Positions 1-5,523 are shown, numbered from the stretch's first letter. The stretch is DNA of 12,258 nt from an uncultured Collinsella sp. (GCA_900757705.1 CAAEOW010000097.1:1-12258), one strand, 5' to 3'. Translations and numbers: made by a program. The notes: generated by a model from the letters alone, not told the origin.

Positions 1-128
1 AGGTCGCGCAAGTCGGTAGTCATGCTAAGTATGTTTCTGGTGACCGTGTTGTCACCGTGAACGGCTCTGGTGGTGATCGACCAAAGAAGGGCACGTGGGT
101 AAGTATTCGTCGCCAAGCTGGATGGTAG
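1..128 (+). CDS. hicA: HicA-type mRNA interferase toxin, C-terminal part (5' end outside window)
   Basis: Reading from base 3, 41 codons remain before the TAG at 126-128. The remaining peptide contains GSHAKY followed by GDRVVTV, a basic stretch DRPKKGTW and the ending SIRRQAGW. This is the typical HicA C-terminal half: a double-stranded-RNA-binding-like fold whose histidine in the GSHxK motif is the catalytic residue of the ribonuclease. Full HicA proteins are about 60-85 residues, so roughly 20-40 residues lie upstream of the window. HicA cleaves mRNA and tmRNA and arrests translation until bound by HicB. The partner gene starts 11 bp downstream, giving the usual toxin-first order of hicAB. 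The promoter is outside the window. The call rests on motif recognition plus the adjacent HicB; intactness of the N-terminus cannot be judged. Confidence 0.85.
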   Translation, partial: VAQVGSHAKYVSGDRVVTVNGSGGDRPKKGTWVSIRRQAGW

Positions 129-139
129 TTGGAGGCAAA

Positions 140-586
140 ATGAGGCAGCGATTTACCTATGACTGCGTTCTCATAAAAGAAGACGACGGTTACTGCGCCA
201 GCTTCCCGCAGATTCCCGGCGCCTTTGCCGATGGCGATACACGCGAAGAAGCTATTGCCCATGCCACCGAGGCGCTGATGGCGTTTTTGGCCGATGACCT
301 CAACAACGGTTTGACTCCGGCGGGGTACGAACGCTCGGCCGAGGTCGTGGCCCTTTCGGTCGAAATCGACCACGAGGACGCTCGGGAAGCGGCGTGCCGA
401 ACATTTAAAGACGCAGCGCTGGACCTCAAAGTCTCCGCTCCGCGGATTACCGCGCTGGTCAAAGCAGGAAAGCTCGATGTTGAACTCGTCGACGGCCGTC
501 GGATGATAACGATAGACAGCATCGAGCGCTACGCCGCCCAAGAACGCCACGCCGGCAGGCCAAAGAAGTTCGTCGCGGTCCAATAA
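140..586 (+). CDS. hicB: HicB-type antitoxin with C-terminal DNA-binding-like domain
   Basis: This 148-residue protein starts at ATG 140, preceded by GGAGG at 131-135. An in-frame GTG at 95 lies inside the toxin gene and has no suitable ribosome binding site, so the ATG is preferred. Residues 1-65 form the HicB N-terminal domain, a degenerate RNase H-like fold: the pattern DDGYCASFPQIPGAFADG followed by TREEAIAHATEAL is diagnostic. Residues about 92-135 (LKVSAPRITALVKAGKLDVE, then GRRMITIDSIERYA) resemble a short winged or helix-turn-helix segment like those of excisionase-type regulators, and would bind the hicAB operator. HicB neutralises HicA and, by analogy with characterised pairs, autorepresses the operon. 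The C-terminus is basic (AGRPKKF). The N-terminal assignment is firm; the exact class of the DNA-binding part is inference. Confidence 0.88.
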   Translation: MRQRFTYDCVLIKEDDGYCASFPQIPGAFADGDTREEAIAHATEALMAFLADDLNNGLTPAGYERSAEVVALSVEIDHEDAREAACRTFKDAALDLKVSAPRITALVKAGKLDVELVDGRRMITIDSIERYAAQERHAGRPKKFVAVQ

Positions 587-670
587 CCCCTCACTTTCAC
601 CGACTACTAGAGCCGCTCACCAAACCAACATGCGCTGTGGGCAAATGGATTGAACGTTTCGTGCGAGAAT

Positions 671-709
671 GCCCCTCAGTAAACAAACTTGCACCAGAGC
701 GTAAGGGGC
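671..709 (+). repeat. Inverted repeat covering the tsaC ribosome binding site
   Basis: GCCCCT at 671-676 is exactly complementary to AGGGGC at 704-709, separated by 27 bases. The right arm includes most of the purine-rich AAGGGG (703-708) that would serve as Shine-Dalgarno for the start at 720. Pairing would hide the site. With only six base pairs and a long loop this could be chance. I see no convincing promoter in the rest of the 133-bp gap between hicB and this gene. Confidence 0.3.
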
Positions 710-719
710 TGGCATACAC

Positions 720-1463
720 ATGCAGACGGTCTATCGGGTATACGAGGGAGCGCGCGAGCCGCATCGGCTTGCCGTTGAGCGTACGGCCGAGGTACTCGGC
801 TGTGGCGGACTGGCCCTGATCCCGACCGAGACCGTCTATGGCGTCGCCGTGGCAGTCAATGCCTTCTCGGACGCTGTACCCCAAGACACAAGCGAATCCC
901 CCTCGTGGCCGCGCGACCCGCAAGCCACCGTCAATGGCGCCGCGGTCCCTGCGCTCGGTACCGGCTACCGCCGCATCTTCACTCTCAAGCAACGTGAACT
1001 CACGCAAACCGTCGCTTGGCTGGTCGATGGCGTCGAAGCGCTCGACCGCTATGGCGTGGATATCCCGGAAGATGCCCGCGTACTCGCGCGACGATGCTGG
1101 CCGGGAGCCCTGACTATCGTGATTAAGGCAGCCCCCTGCGTGCCGACCTTTATGCGTGCTGCCGACGACACCGTGGCCCTGCGCGCTTCGGCCTCTCCCG
1201 TGGTCCAGGCGCTCATCCGCGCCTGCGGCAGTCCCCTTGCCTGCACGAGCGCCAATACGCACGGCGCGCCCTCGCCGGCAAGCTTTGCCGCCGTCGAGGG
1301 TCGCATCCTGGAGGGGGTCGATGTTGCCGTCGACGCCGGTGAGACCCCGTGTCGCGACGCCTCGACCATCGTGTCGTTCCAGCACGGCGGGCTCCAGATC
1401 CTGCGCCAAGGCGCACTTCCCGCATCAGAGATCGAACGGGTCCTGTCCGACCCGATGCAATAG
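720..1463 (+). CDS. TsaC/Sua5/YrdC-family threonylcarbamoyl-AMP synthase with internal insertion
   Basis: A 247-residue cytosolic protein. The family makes threonylcarbamoyl-AMP from threonine, bicarbonate and ATP, the first step of the t6A37 modification of ANN-decoding tRNAs. Visible motifs are LIPTETVYG (33-41), the K-x-R pair at K90/R92 (family KxRP), RCWPGALTIV (125-134), VALRAS (152-157), CTSANTHGAPSP (175-186) and DASTIVSF (213-220). It ends soon after QILRQGA, so it is the short TsaC form without the Sua5 C-terminal domain. The oddity is about 20-25 extra residues between PTETVYG and RRIFTLK (roughly 48-80), rich in Pro, Ser, Ala and Asp, where relatives have only a short helix; the usual KxRP is KQRE. 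The start ATG 720 has AAGGGG at 703-708, spaced rather far. glpK follows 13 bp downstream, suggesting cotranscription. The family is clear; whether this divergent copy is the cell's main TsaC or a YciO-like paralogue is open. Confidence 0.82.
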   Translation: MQTVYRVYEGAREPHRLAVERTAEVLGCGGLALIPTETVYGVAVAVNAFSDAVPQDTSESPSWPRDPQATVNGAAVPALGTGYRRIFTLKQRELTQTVAWLVDGVEALDRYGVDIPEDARVLARRCWPGALTIVIKAAPCVPTFMRAADDTVALRASASPVVQALIRACGSPLACTSANTHGAPSPASFAAVEGRILEGVDVAVDAGETPCRDASTIVSFQHGGLQILRQGALPASEIERVLSDPMQ

Positions 1464-1476
1464 AAAGGTGTAAGCG

Positions 1477-3018
1477 ATGTCGTTGAATCTGGGCAGCCTG
1501 GGCATGGAAGATGCCTCGTTTAACTTTGGCGGTTCCTACATCATGGCGCTCGACTGCGGCACCACCTCGGTACTTGCGACCATCGTCGACGAGTACGGAT
1601 GCATCGTCGCGCAGGCACGTCGCAGCGTCAAAACCAGTTTTCCGCGTCCCGGTTGGGTGGAGCAAGACCCCATGGCGGTCCTTGCCAGCCAGATCGCCGT
1701 CATGATGGAAGTCCAGTTTAAGAGCGGTATCCACTCCGACCGCATTGCCGCCATCGGCATCTCCAACCAGCGCGAGACCACGGTGGTCTGGGACCGCGTG
1801 AGCGGTCAGCCGATCTATAACGCCATCGTATGGCAGTGCCGCCGTACCGCGCCGGCAATCGACGCGTTGGTTGAACAGGGTTGCGAGGAGCTGGTGCGCT
1901 CCCGTACGGGACTCACGCTCGACCCGTATTTCTCGGCCTCCAAGGTACAGTGGATTCTCGACAACGTCGACGGCGCACGCGAGAGCGCGGCGGCGGGCGA
2001 CCTCATGTTTGGCACCATCGACACCTGGCTCATCTACAACCTCACCGGCGGCCAGGTCTTTGCCACCGACTACACCAATGCCAGCCGCACGGCACTCTTT
2101 AATATCCATACGCTCGATTGGGACGACGACCTGCTGGCGCTCTTTGACGTTCCACGTTCCATGATGCCCGAGGTTCGCTGGAGCTCGGGTGACTACGGCC
2201 GCGTCGCGAGCGACATCATGACCAACATGCCGCCCATCATGGGTGTGGCGGGCGACCAGCAGGCGTCGCTGTTCGGTCACTGCTGCTTCCATCCCGGCCA
2301 GACCAAAAACACCTATGGCACGGGCTGCTTTATGCTCATGAACACCGGCGACGAGATCGTCGAATCCAAGAACGGTCTGGTCTCCACCATCGGTATCGCT
2401 GCGAACGGGAAGATCAGCTATGCGCTCGAGGGCTCCATCTTTGCTGCCGGTTCCACCATGAACTGGCTTCGCAACAACATGGGCATCATCTCGAGCGTGA
2501 GCGAGTCGGCACAACTCGCCGCTTCGATTAGCGACAACGAGGGCTGCTACTTCGTTCCCGCCTTTGCGGGTCTGGGCGCTCCCTGGTGGGACCCGCATGC
2601 CCGCGGTATCGTGTGCGGTCTGACCGGCGCCTCGAGCCGTGCGACCATCGTACGTGCCGCCTGCGAATCCATGGCATATCAGAGCTACGACGTGCTGCGC
2701 GCCATGGAGCAGGACGTGGGGCTTTCGATCGAGCGCCTGTCTGTCGATGGCGGTGCCTCGCGCAACGAGTTCATCATGCAATTCCAGGCCGACCTGCTGG
2801 ATATCCCCGTGCTGCAATGCGAGACGGTGGAGACCACGGCAATCGGTGCCGCGTACTTGGCGGGTCTTGCCGTCGGCTATTGGGAAGACCTGGAAGAGCT
2901 GGAGCAAAATGCCCAGATCGTTAGGACCTTCCTTCCCCACATGTCTGCCGAGCGTCGCGAGCAAAACCTTGCGGGCTGGTGTGACGCAGTCAGGCGCTCG
3001 CTCAGTACCGCACAGTAG
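1477..3018 (+). CDS. glpK: Glycerol kinase
   Basis: A 513-residue FGGY-family sugar kinase that phosphorylates glycerol to sn-glycerol 3-phosphate using ATP in the cytosol. Residues 21-31 (YIMALDCGTTS) form the N-terminal phosphate-binding loop. SNQRET (96-101) carries the glycerol-binding Arg99 and Glu100; DPYF (149-152) supplies a tyrosine; GVAGDQQ (256-262) carries the catalytic-base Asp260. NTYGTGCFMLMNTG (278-291), GLGAPWWDPHARG (365-377) and SVDGGASRNEF (422-432) are standard ATP-domain motifs. Length is close to E. coli GlpK (about 500), with some 15 extra N-terminal residues. ATG 1477 has AGAAAGGTG at 1462-1470. Oddities: the usual DQGTTS is DCGTTS, and the loop before GVAGDQQ lacks the GGKGGTR segment that binds fructose-1,6-bisphosphate in E. 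coli and contains no histidine for HPr phosphorylation. No glpF or glpD lies nearby. Glycerol specificity is strongly supported by the motifs. Confidence 0.95.
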   Translation: MSLNLGSLGMEDASFNFGGSYIMALDCGTTSVLATIVDEYGCIVAQARRSVKTSFPRPGWVEQDPMAVLASQIAVMMEVQFKSGIHSDRIAAIGISNQRETTVVWDRVSGQPIYNAIVWQCRRTAPAIDALVEQGCEELVRSRTGLTLDPYFSASKVQWILDNVDGARESAAAGDLMFGTIDTWLIYNLTGGQVFATDYTNASRTALFNIHTLDWDDDLLALFDVPRSMMPEVRWSSGDYGRVASDIMTNMPPIMGVAGDQQASLFGHCCFHPGQTKNTYGTGCFMLMNTGDEIVESKNGLVSTIGIAANGKISYALEGSIFAAGSTMNWLRNNMGIISSVSESAQLAASISDNEGCYFVPAFAGLGAPWWDPHARGIVCGLTGASSRATIVRAACESMAYQSYDVLRAMEQDVGLSIERLSVDGGASRNEFIMQFQADLLDIPVLQCETVETTAIGAAYLAGLAVGYWEDLEELEQNAQIVRTFLPHMSAERREQNLAGWCDAVRRSLSTAQ

Positions 3019-3064
3019 GGCTGCGATGGGCTGCTCGATACAACAAACCGCTAAACTAATGCAT

Positions 3065-3093
3065 GGCGTGCGGCGGCAACATTGCTGCGCGCC
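3065..3093 (+). other. Stable hairpin between glpK and upp
   Basis: Bases 3065-3075 can pair with 3083-3093 in an 11-bp stem (eight Watson-Crick and three G-U pairs) closing the 7-base loop GCAACAT. It is followed only by TTGTC, so there is no real U-tract. It could be an imperfect glpK terminator or a structure in the upp leader. The pairing is directly visible; the role is inference. Confidence 0.4.
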
Positions 3094-3103
3094 TTGTCAG
3101 CTA

Positions 3104-3118
3104 GGCCGTTTTGCGGCC
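3104..3118 (+). other. Small GC hairpin upstream of the upp ribosome binding site
   Basis: GGCCG (3104-3108) pairs with CGGCC (3114-3118) around the loop TTTTG. It lies just ahead of the GAAAGGGG ribosome binding site (3124-3131) of upp and just after a larger hairpin, so the upp leader may hold tandem structures. No pyrimidine-responsive protein binding motif was recognised. Five base pairs alone is weak evidence. Confidence 0.3.
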
Positions 3119-3141
3119 GCAACGAAAGGGGCAATCAACCC

Positions 3142-3789
3142 ATGACCGTCACCTACGACGCGTCCCGTGTGACGCTTGTCGATCACCCGCTCGTCCAGCA
3201 CAAGCTGTCGATCCTGCGCGACAAAAACACCGGCACCAACCAGTTCCGCCAGCTCGTGCGCGAACTCGCGCTTTTTGACGGCTACGAGGCCATGCGCGAC
3301 CTGCCTATGGAAGATGTCGAGGTCGAGACCCCCATCACTACCGCCACGTTCAAACAGCTCGCCGGCAAGAAACTCGCCATCGTGCCCATCCTGCGTGCGG
3401 GTCTTGGCATGGTCGACGGCATCCTCGACCTGGTGCCCTCCGCTCGCGTGGGCCACATCGGCATGGAGCGCGACGAGGTTACCCACGAGCCGCACGAGTA
3501 TTACTGCAAGATGCCCAAGGATATCGACCAGCGCATCTGCCTGGTCGTCGACCCCATGCTCGCCACGGGCGGCTCGGCCGAGATGGCTATCAGCTATCTG
3601 CGCGAGCGCGGTGTCAAGGACATCCGTATGCTGTGCATCGTCGCGGCGCCCGAGGGTCTCAAGTCGCTGACCGACAAGGACCCCGACGTGCATATCTATA
3701 CCTGCGCCATCGACGATCATCTCAACGAGGCAGCCTACATCGTTCCCGGCCTGGGCGACGCCGGCGACCGCATCTACGGCACGCTCTAG
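3142..3789 (+). CDS. upp: Uracil phosphoribosyltransferase
   Basis: A 215-residue enzyme that converts uracil plus PRPP to UMP in the pyrimidine salvage pathway of the cytosol. DHPLVQHKLSILRDKNT (14-30) is the conserved family N-terminus. VPILRAGLGM (81-90) and VVDPMLATGGSA (135-146) form the PRPP-binding region, and YIVPGLGDAGDRIYGT (199-214) is the uracil-binding C-terminus. Length matches the family (about 208-215). ATG 3142 is chosen because AAAGGGG at 3125-3131 is well placed and the protein then begins where relatives begin; an in-frame ATG at 3082 would add 20 unrelated residues encoded by the leader hairpins. The next genes are the ATP synthase operon, the same upp-atpI neighbourhood known from Bacillus. 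The reading frame continues open after the TAG stop with coding-like base use. Confidence 0.96.
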   Translation: MTVTYDASRVTLVDHPLVQHKLSILRDKNTGTNQFRQLVRELALFDGYEAMRDLPMEDVEVETPITTATFKQLAGKKLAIVPILRAGLGMVDGILDLVPSARVGHIGMERDEVTHEPHEYYCKMPKDIDQRICLVVDPMLATGGSAEMAISYLRERGVKDIRMLCIVAAPEGLKSLTDKDPDVHIYTCAIDDHLNEAAYIVPGLGDAGDRIYGTL

Positions 3790-3980
3790 TCGTTGGGCCT
3801 TGTCGGCTACGGTCACAAATACGAAGAGATGGTGCGCGCGGGCGAGCAAAAGGCGTTCGCGCGCACTCCTGTTAACGGACGTTTTGCCCTGAAGGGTTCG
3901 AGAAAAACGTATTACCTACCTGCGGCATAAAGAAGGTCTTAAGAAAACGAACAGGTGCGTATTAACCGATGCTTTTTCGG
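3790..3980 (+). other. Non-genic stretch after upp: coding-like tail and inverted repeats
   Basis: Together with the promoter and leader of the atp operon this belongs to a 281-bp gap (3790-4070) without a recognised gene. Directly after the upp TAG the same frame stays open for 46 codons up to TAA 3928-3930; the first half (to about 3865) has GC-rich third positions and AT-richer second positions like real coding sequence. It has no good start or ribosome binding site of its own. A perfect 9-bp inverted repeat (GTGCGCGCG at 3832-3840 and CGCGCGCAC at 3858-3866) lies inside it. A second repeat pairs ACGTTTT (3879-3885) with AAAACGT (3904-3910) around CCCTGAAGGG. Neither has a following T-run, so no standard upp terminator is visible. 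Confidence 0.45.
3832..3866 (+). repeat. Perfect 9-bp inverted repeat downstream of upp
   Basis: GTGCGCGCG at 3832-3840 is exactly complementary to CGCGCGCAC at 3858-3866, and two G-U and two G-C pairs extend the stem inward to a 9-base loop. This is a very stable RNA hairpin. The bases that follow (TCCTGTTAACGG) are not a U-tract, so it may act as an RNA 3'-end stabiliser or a factor-dependent terminator for upp. Confidence 0.45.
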
Positions 3981-4008
3981 TTGTACTTTGGCGATTGGCT
4001 CGTACAAT
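3981..4008 (+). promoter_or_regulatory. Promoter of the ATP synthase operon (sigma70-type)
   Basis: TTGTAC at 3981-3986 and TACAAT at 4003-4008 are separated by 16 bp, a good match to the vegetative consensus. The element sits about 60 bp ahead of the first operon gene, so transcription should begin near 4015. The -35 box overlaps the right arm of a small inverted repeat (AACCGA 3964-3969 with TCGGTT 3977-3982), a possible operator. No other promoter-like pair as good was seen in the window. Confidence 0.65.
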
Positions 4009-4070
4009 AGTCACCAATGTTTGGCGGGAACTGTTCTGGGAAGCGTTAAAGAAGGAAAGTGAGGACGCCA

Positions 4071-4382
4071 GTGTTTCAGATAGCCGATCTGCTCGCTATC
4101 GTTGCAGGCGCCATCGCGGGCGCAATTGCCTTCCTTCCCTTTGTCTTTACGCTCAAGCCGGTTCTTGACGATAAGCAGAATGCGGACATGCTCAAGGGTA
4201 TGGTGAGTCTGGCGGTCTCGGCAATCGCCCTGCTCGTCTTTACCTTGGTTGTGTTTGTGTTGTTCGGAGAGGCATTTCGCATGTTCCTCCTGGGCGAGGC
4301 GATCGGCTTCGTGGCCTTTATGGCCGCCTGCACGGTTCGTGTCGCCAAGGCGCTGCGAGATCCTCATGAGGTCGAAAGGTAA
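4071..4382 (+). CDS. atpI: Small AtpI-like membrane protein at the head of the atp operon
   Basis: A 103-residue very hydrophobic protein with three predicted membrane helices (about 7-28, 43-66 and 71-89) and a short basic cytoplasmic tail (RVAKALRDPHEVER). It is identified mainly by position: the first gene of F-type ATP synthase operons is normally atpI, whose product helps assemble the c-ring or handle Mg2+ and is not essential. Sequence resemblance to typical four-helix AtpI is weak. GTG 4071 is preferred because GAGGA (4061-4065) lies 5 bp upstream; an alternative in-frame GTG at 4059 would add four residues but has AAGGA only 2 bp away. It ends 3 bp before atpB, consistent with translational coupling. 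It could equally be an unrelated small membrane protein occupying the atpI slot. Confidence 0.65.
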   Translation: MFQIADLLAIVAGAIAGAIAFLPFVFTLKPVLDDKQNADMLKGMVSLAVSAIALLVFTLVVFVLFGEAFRMFLLGEAIGFVAFMAACTVRVAKALRDPHEVER

Positions 4383-4385
4383 GTC

Positions 4386-5189
4386 GTGGAAATTTTTGAA
4401 AAGCTGCCTGATGAGATTAATCATCTGGTCAGCGAGTTCAGCTCCACCCCTGTCGTGGGCGATCTGAGCTGCGGCATCACGCAGTACTCGTTTTGGCTGA
4501 TCGTCTCCACGATCGTGCTCCTGATCGTCCTGGCCGTGTTCAAGAAGAAGCAGACCCTGGTTCCCAAGGGCTTCTTCGTCAACGGTTTCGAGTACATCAT
4601 CGAGTACGTCGAGAACGATATCGGCAAGGGCGTCGTGGGTGAGAACTGGAAGAAGCACTTCCCGTTCCTGTGCTCGCTTTTCCTGTTCATCCTGATCAAT
4701 AACATGATCGGCCTGATCCCGGGAATGAAGCCCGGCACCGGCGCAATCGGCTCCACCGCCGCGCTCGCCATCTTCGCCTTCGTGTACTTCATCTACTACG
4801 GATGCAAGGCTCACGGCGTGATCGGCTACATCAAGAGCCTCGCCCCGCAGGGCGTGAGCTTCCCGATGAACGTGCTCGTGTGGGTCGTCGAGCTCTTTTC
4901 GACCTTCCTGCGCCTCATCACGCTCGCCGTCCGTCTGTTCTGCAACATGTTCGCAGGACACGTGGTCATGGGTTCGTTCGCCATCATGGCGAGCATGTTC
5001 ATGCAGCCGCTGCTTCAGCAGGTTTCCGCGGCCCACGCCGTCGGCGCCCTGCCTTCGCTGGCCTGGCTTGCCATCCTCATCCTGATCTATGCGATCGAGC
5101 TTGTGGTCGGCGCCATCCAGGCTTACGTCTTCACGGTCCTTACCGCCGTGTATGTCTCCGAGGCAGAGGAGGTCGCGGAGGAGGAGTAG
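4386..5189 (+). CDS. atpB: F-type ATP synthase subunit a (Fo)
   Basis: A 267-residue integral membrane stator subunit that forms the two ion half-channels beside the c-ring. Several membrane helices are visible, among them 35-52, 93-112, 122-139, 162-180, 193-210 and 225-257. The essential arginine is Arg183 in the helix motif AVRLFCNMFAGH (E. coli Arg210). His191 (AGH) and Glu238 (YAIELVVG) occupy the positions of the E. coli Glu219/His245 pair in swapped form, as in many other bacteria, and Gln245 follows in AIQAYVF. The C-terminus is acidic (EAEEVAEEE). GTG 4386 has AAAGG at 4375-4379, inside the end of atpI. Length is normal. It is followed by an unusually long 124-bp gap before the c-subunit gene. 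Confidence 0.96.
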   Translation: MEIFEKLPDEINHLVSEFSSTPVVGDLSCGITQYSFWLIVSTIVLLIVLAVFKKKQTLVPKGFFVNGFEYIIEYVENDIGKGVVGENWKKHFPFLCSLFLFILINNMIGLIPGMKPGTGAIGSTAALAIFAFVYFIYYGCKAHGVIGYIKSLAPQGVSFPMNVLVWVVELFSTFLRLITLAVRLFCNMFAGHVVMGSFAIMASMFMQPLLQQVSAAHAVGALPSLAWLAILILIYAIELVVGAIQAYVFTVLTAVYVSEAEEVAEEE

Positions 5190-5313
5190 TCTTCCGTTCG
5201 CGCCTTAAAGGTAAGGCAATTCGTTAAACCGCCGGTGCCCGTACCCATGGAGCCCGGCAGTTATAAAAAGGTTATCCTGCGTGAAATAAGACACGCACGA
5301 CAAAGGAGGAATC
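5190..5313 (+). other. Structured 124-bp leader ahead of atpE
   Basis: The other gaps in this operon are at most about 15 bp, so this one stands out. It contains GCCTT (5202-5206) pairing with AAGGC (5213-5217), and a second stem GCCGG (5232-5236) with CCGGC (5255-5259) that can be extended around a bulged T. A TATAAA run at 5263-5268 lacks a convincing -35 partner. It ends with a near-perfect ribosome binding site. The c subunit is needed in many copies per complex, and in E. coli the sequence before atpE boosts its translation, so a role in raising c-subunit synthesis or in RNA processing is plausible. Confidence 0.45.
5302..5310 (+). promoter_or_regulatory. Strong ribosome binding site of atpE deciding a GTG start
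   Basis: AAAGGAGGA lies 3 bp before GTG 5314 and is almost fully complementary to the 16S rRNA end. The frame contains TAA at 5287-5289 and no ATG, GTG or TTG between that stop and 5314, so GTG 5314 is the first possible start and fixes the short length of the c subunit. Confidence 0.85.
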
Positions 5314-5508
5314 GTGGGAGTTATCGGTTACGGTCTCGGTGTTATCGGCGCTGGTCTTGCTATCGGCCTGTCTGCTCTGGGTGCTACGGGTGCTATGGCC
5401 CGTCAGCCTGAGGTCCAGGGCCGCGTGTTCACCGTCTTCATCATGGGCTCCGCCTTCGGCGAGGCTCTGGCTCTGATCGGCTTCGTTGTCGCGCTGATCG
5501 TTAAATAG
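5314..5508 (+). CDS. atpE: F-type ATP synthase subunit c (Fo ring)
   Basis: A 64-residue hairpin of two membrane helices (about 2-27 and 37-62) that oligomerises into the rotating ring. The polar loop carries the family hallmark RQP (30-32), and the ion-carrying carboxylate is Glu50 in FGEALAL. The ring-packing glycine motif in helix 1 is GAGLAIG (12-18), with alanine in place of one glycine. At the sites where Na+-driven rings have Gln (13 residues before Arg30) and Ser/Thr (just after Glu50) this protein has Ile17 and Ala51/Leu52, so it is most likely proton-coupled. It is slightly shorter than most c subunits (about 70-80), because the N-terminus starts almost at the helix. The only available start is GTG 5314, with a very strong ribosome binding site. 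Confidence 0.96.
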   Translation: MGVIGYGLGVIGAGLAIGLSALGATGAMARQPEVQGRVFTVFIMGSAFGEALALIGFVVALIVK

Positions 5509-5523
5509 CACGGAGCGTCAAGT

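Noticed and set aside
95..139. Upstream GTG start for hicB
   Set aside because: It would add 15 residues overlapping the hicA end and lacks a ribosome binding site, whereas ATG 140 has GGAGG and matches the usual HicB start.
650..684. Promoter for the tsaC-like gene using TTGAAC at 650-655
   Set aside because: No -10-like hexamer at 16-18 bp spacing; GTAAAC at 679-684 is too far away.
1213..2964. Long antisense open frame (583 codons) opposite glpK
   Set aside because: Same reason: a GC-rich shadow frame of a confidently identified gene, with no promoter or ribosome binding site and no known motifs.
3082..3141. Upstream ATG start for upp
   Set aside because: The added 20 residues are encoded by the leader hairpins and do not resemble Upp; ATG 3142 has a proper ribosome binding site.
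5263..5268. TATAAA as the -10 of an atpE promoter
   Set aside because: No acceptable -35 hexamer 16-18 bp upstream (CCGTAC there); AT-rich run alone is not enough.
5314..5508. Sodium-binding c-ring
   Set aside because: The Gln and Ser/Thr ligands of Na+-type c subunits are replaced by Ile17 and Ala51/Leu52.
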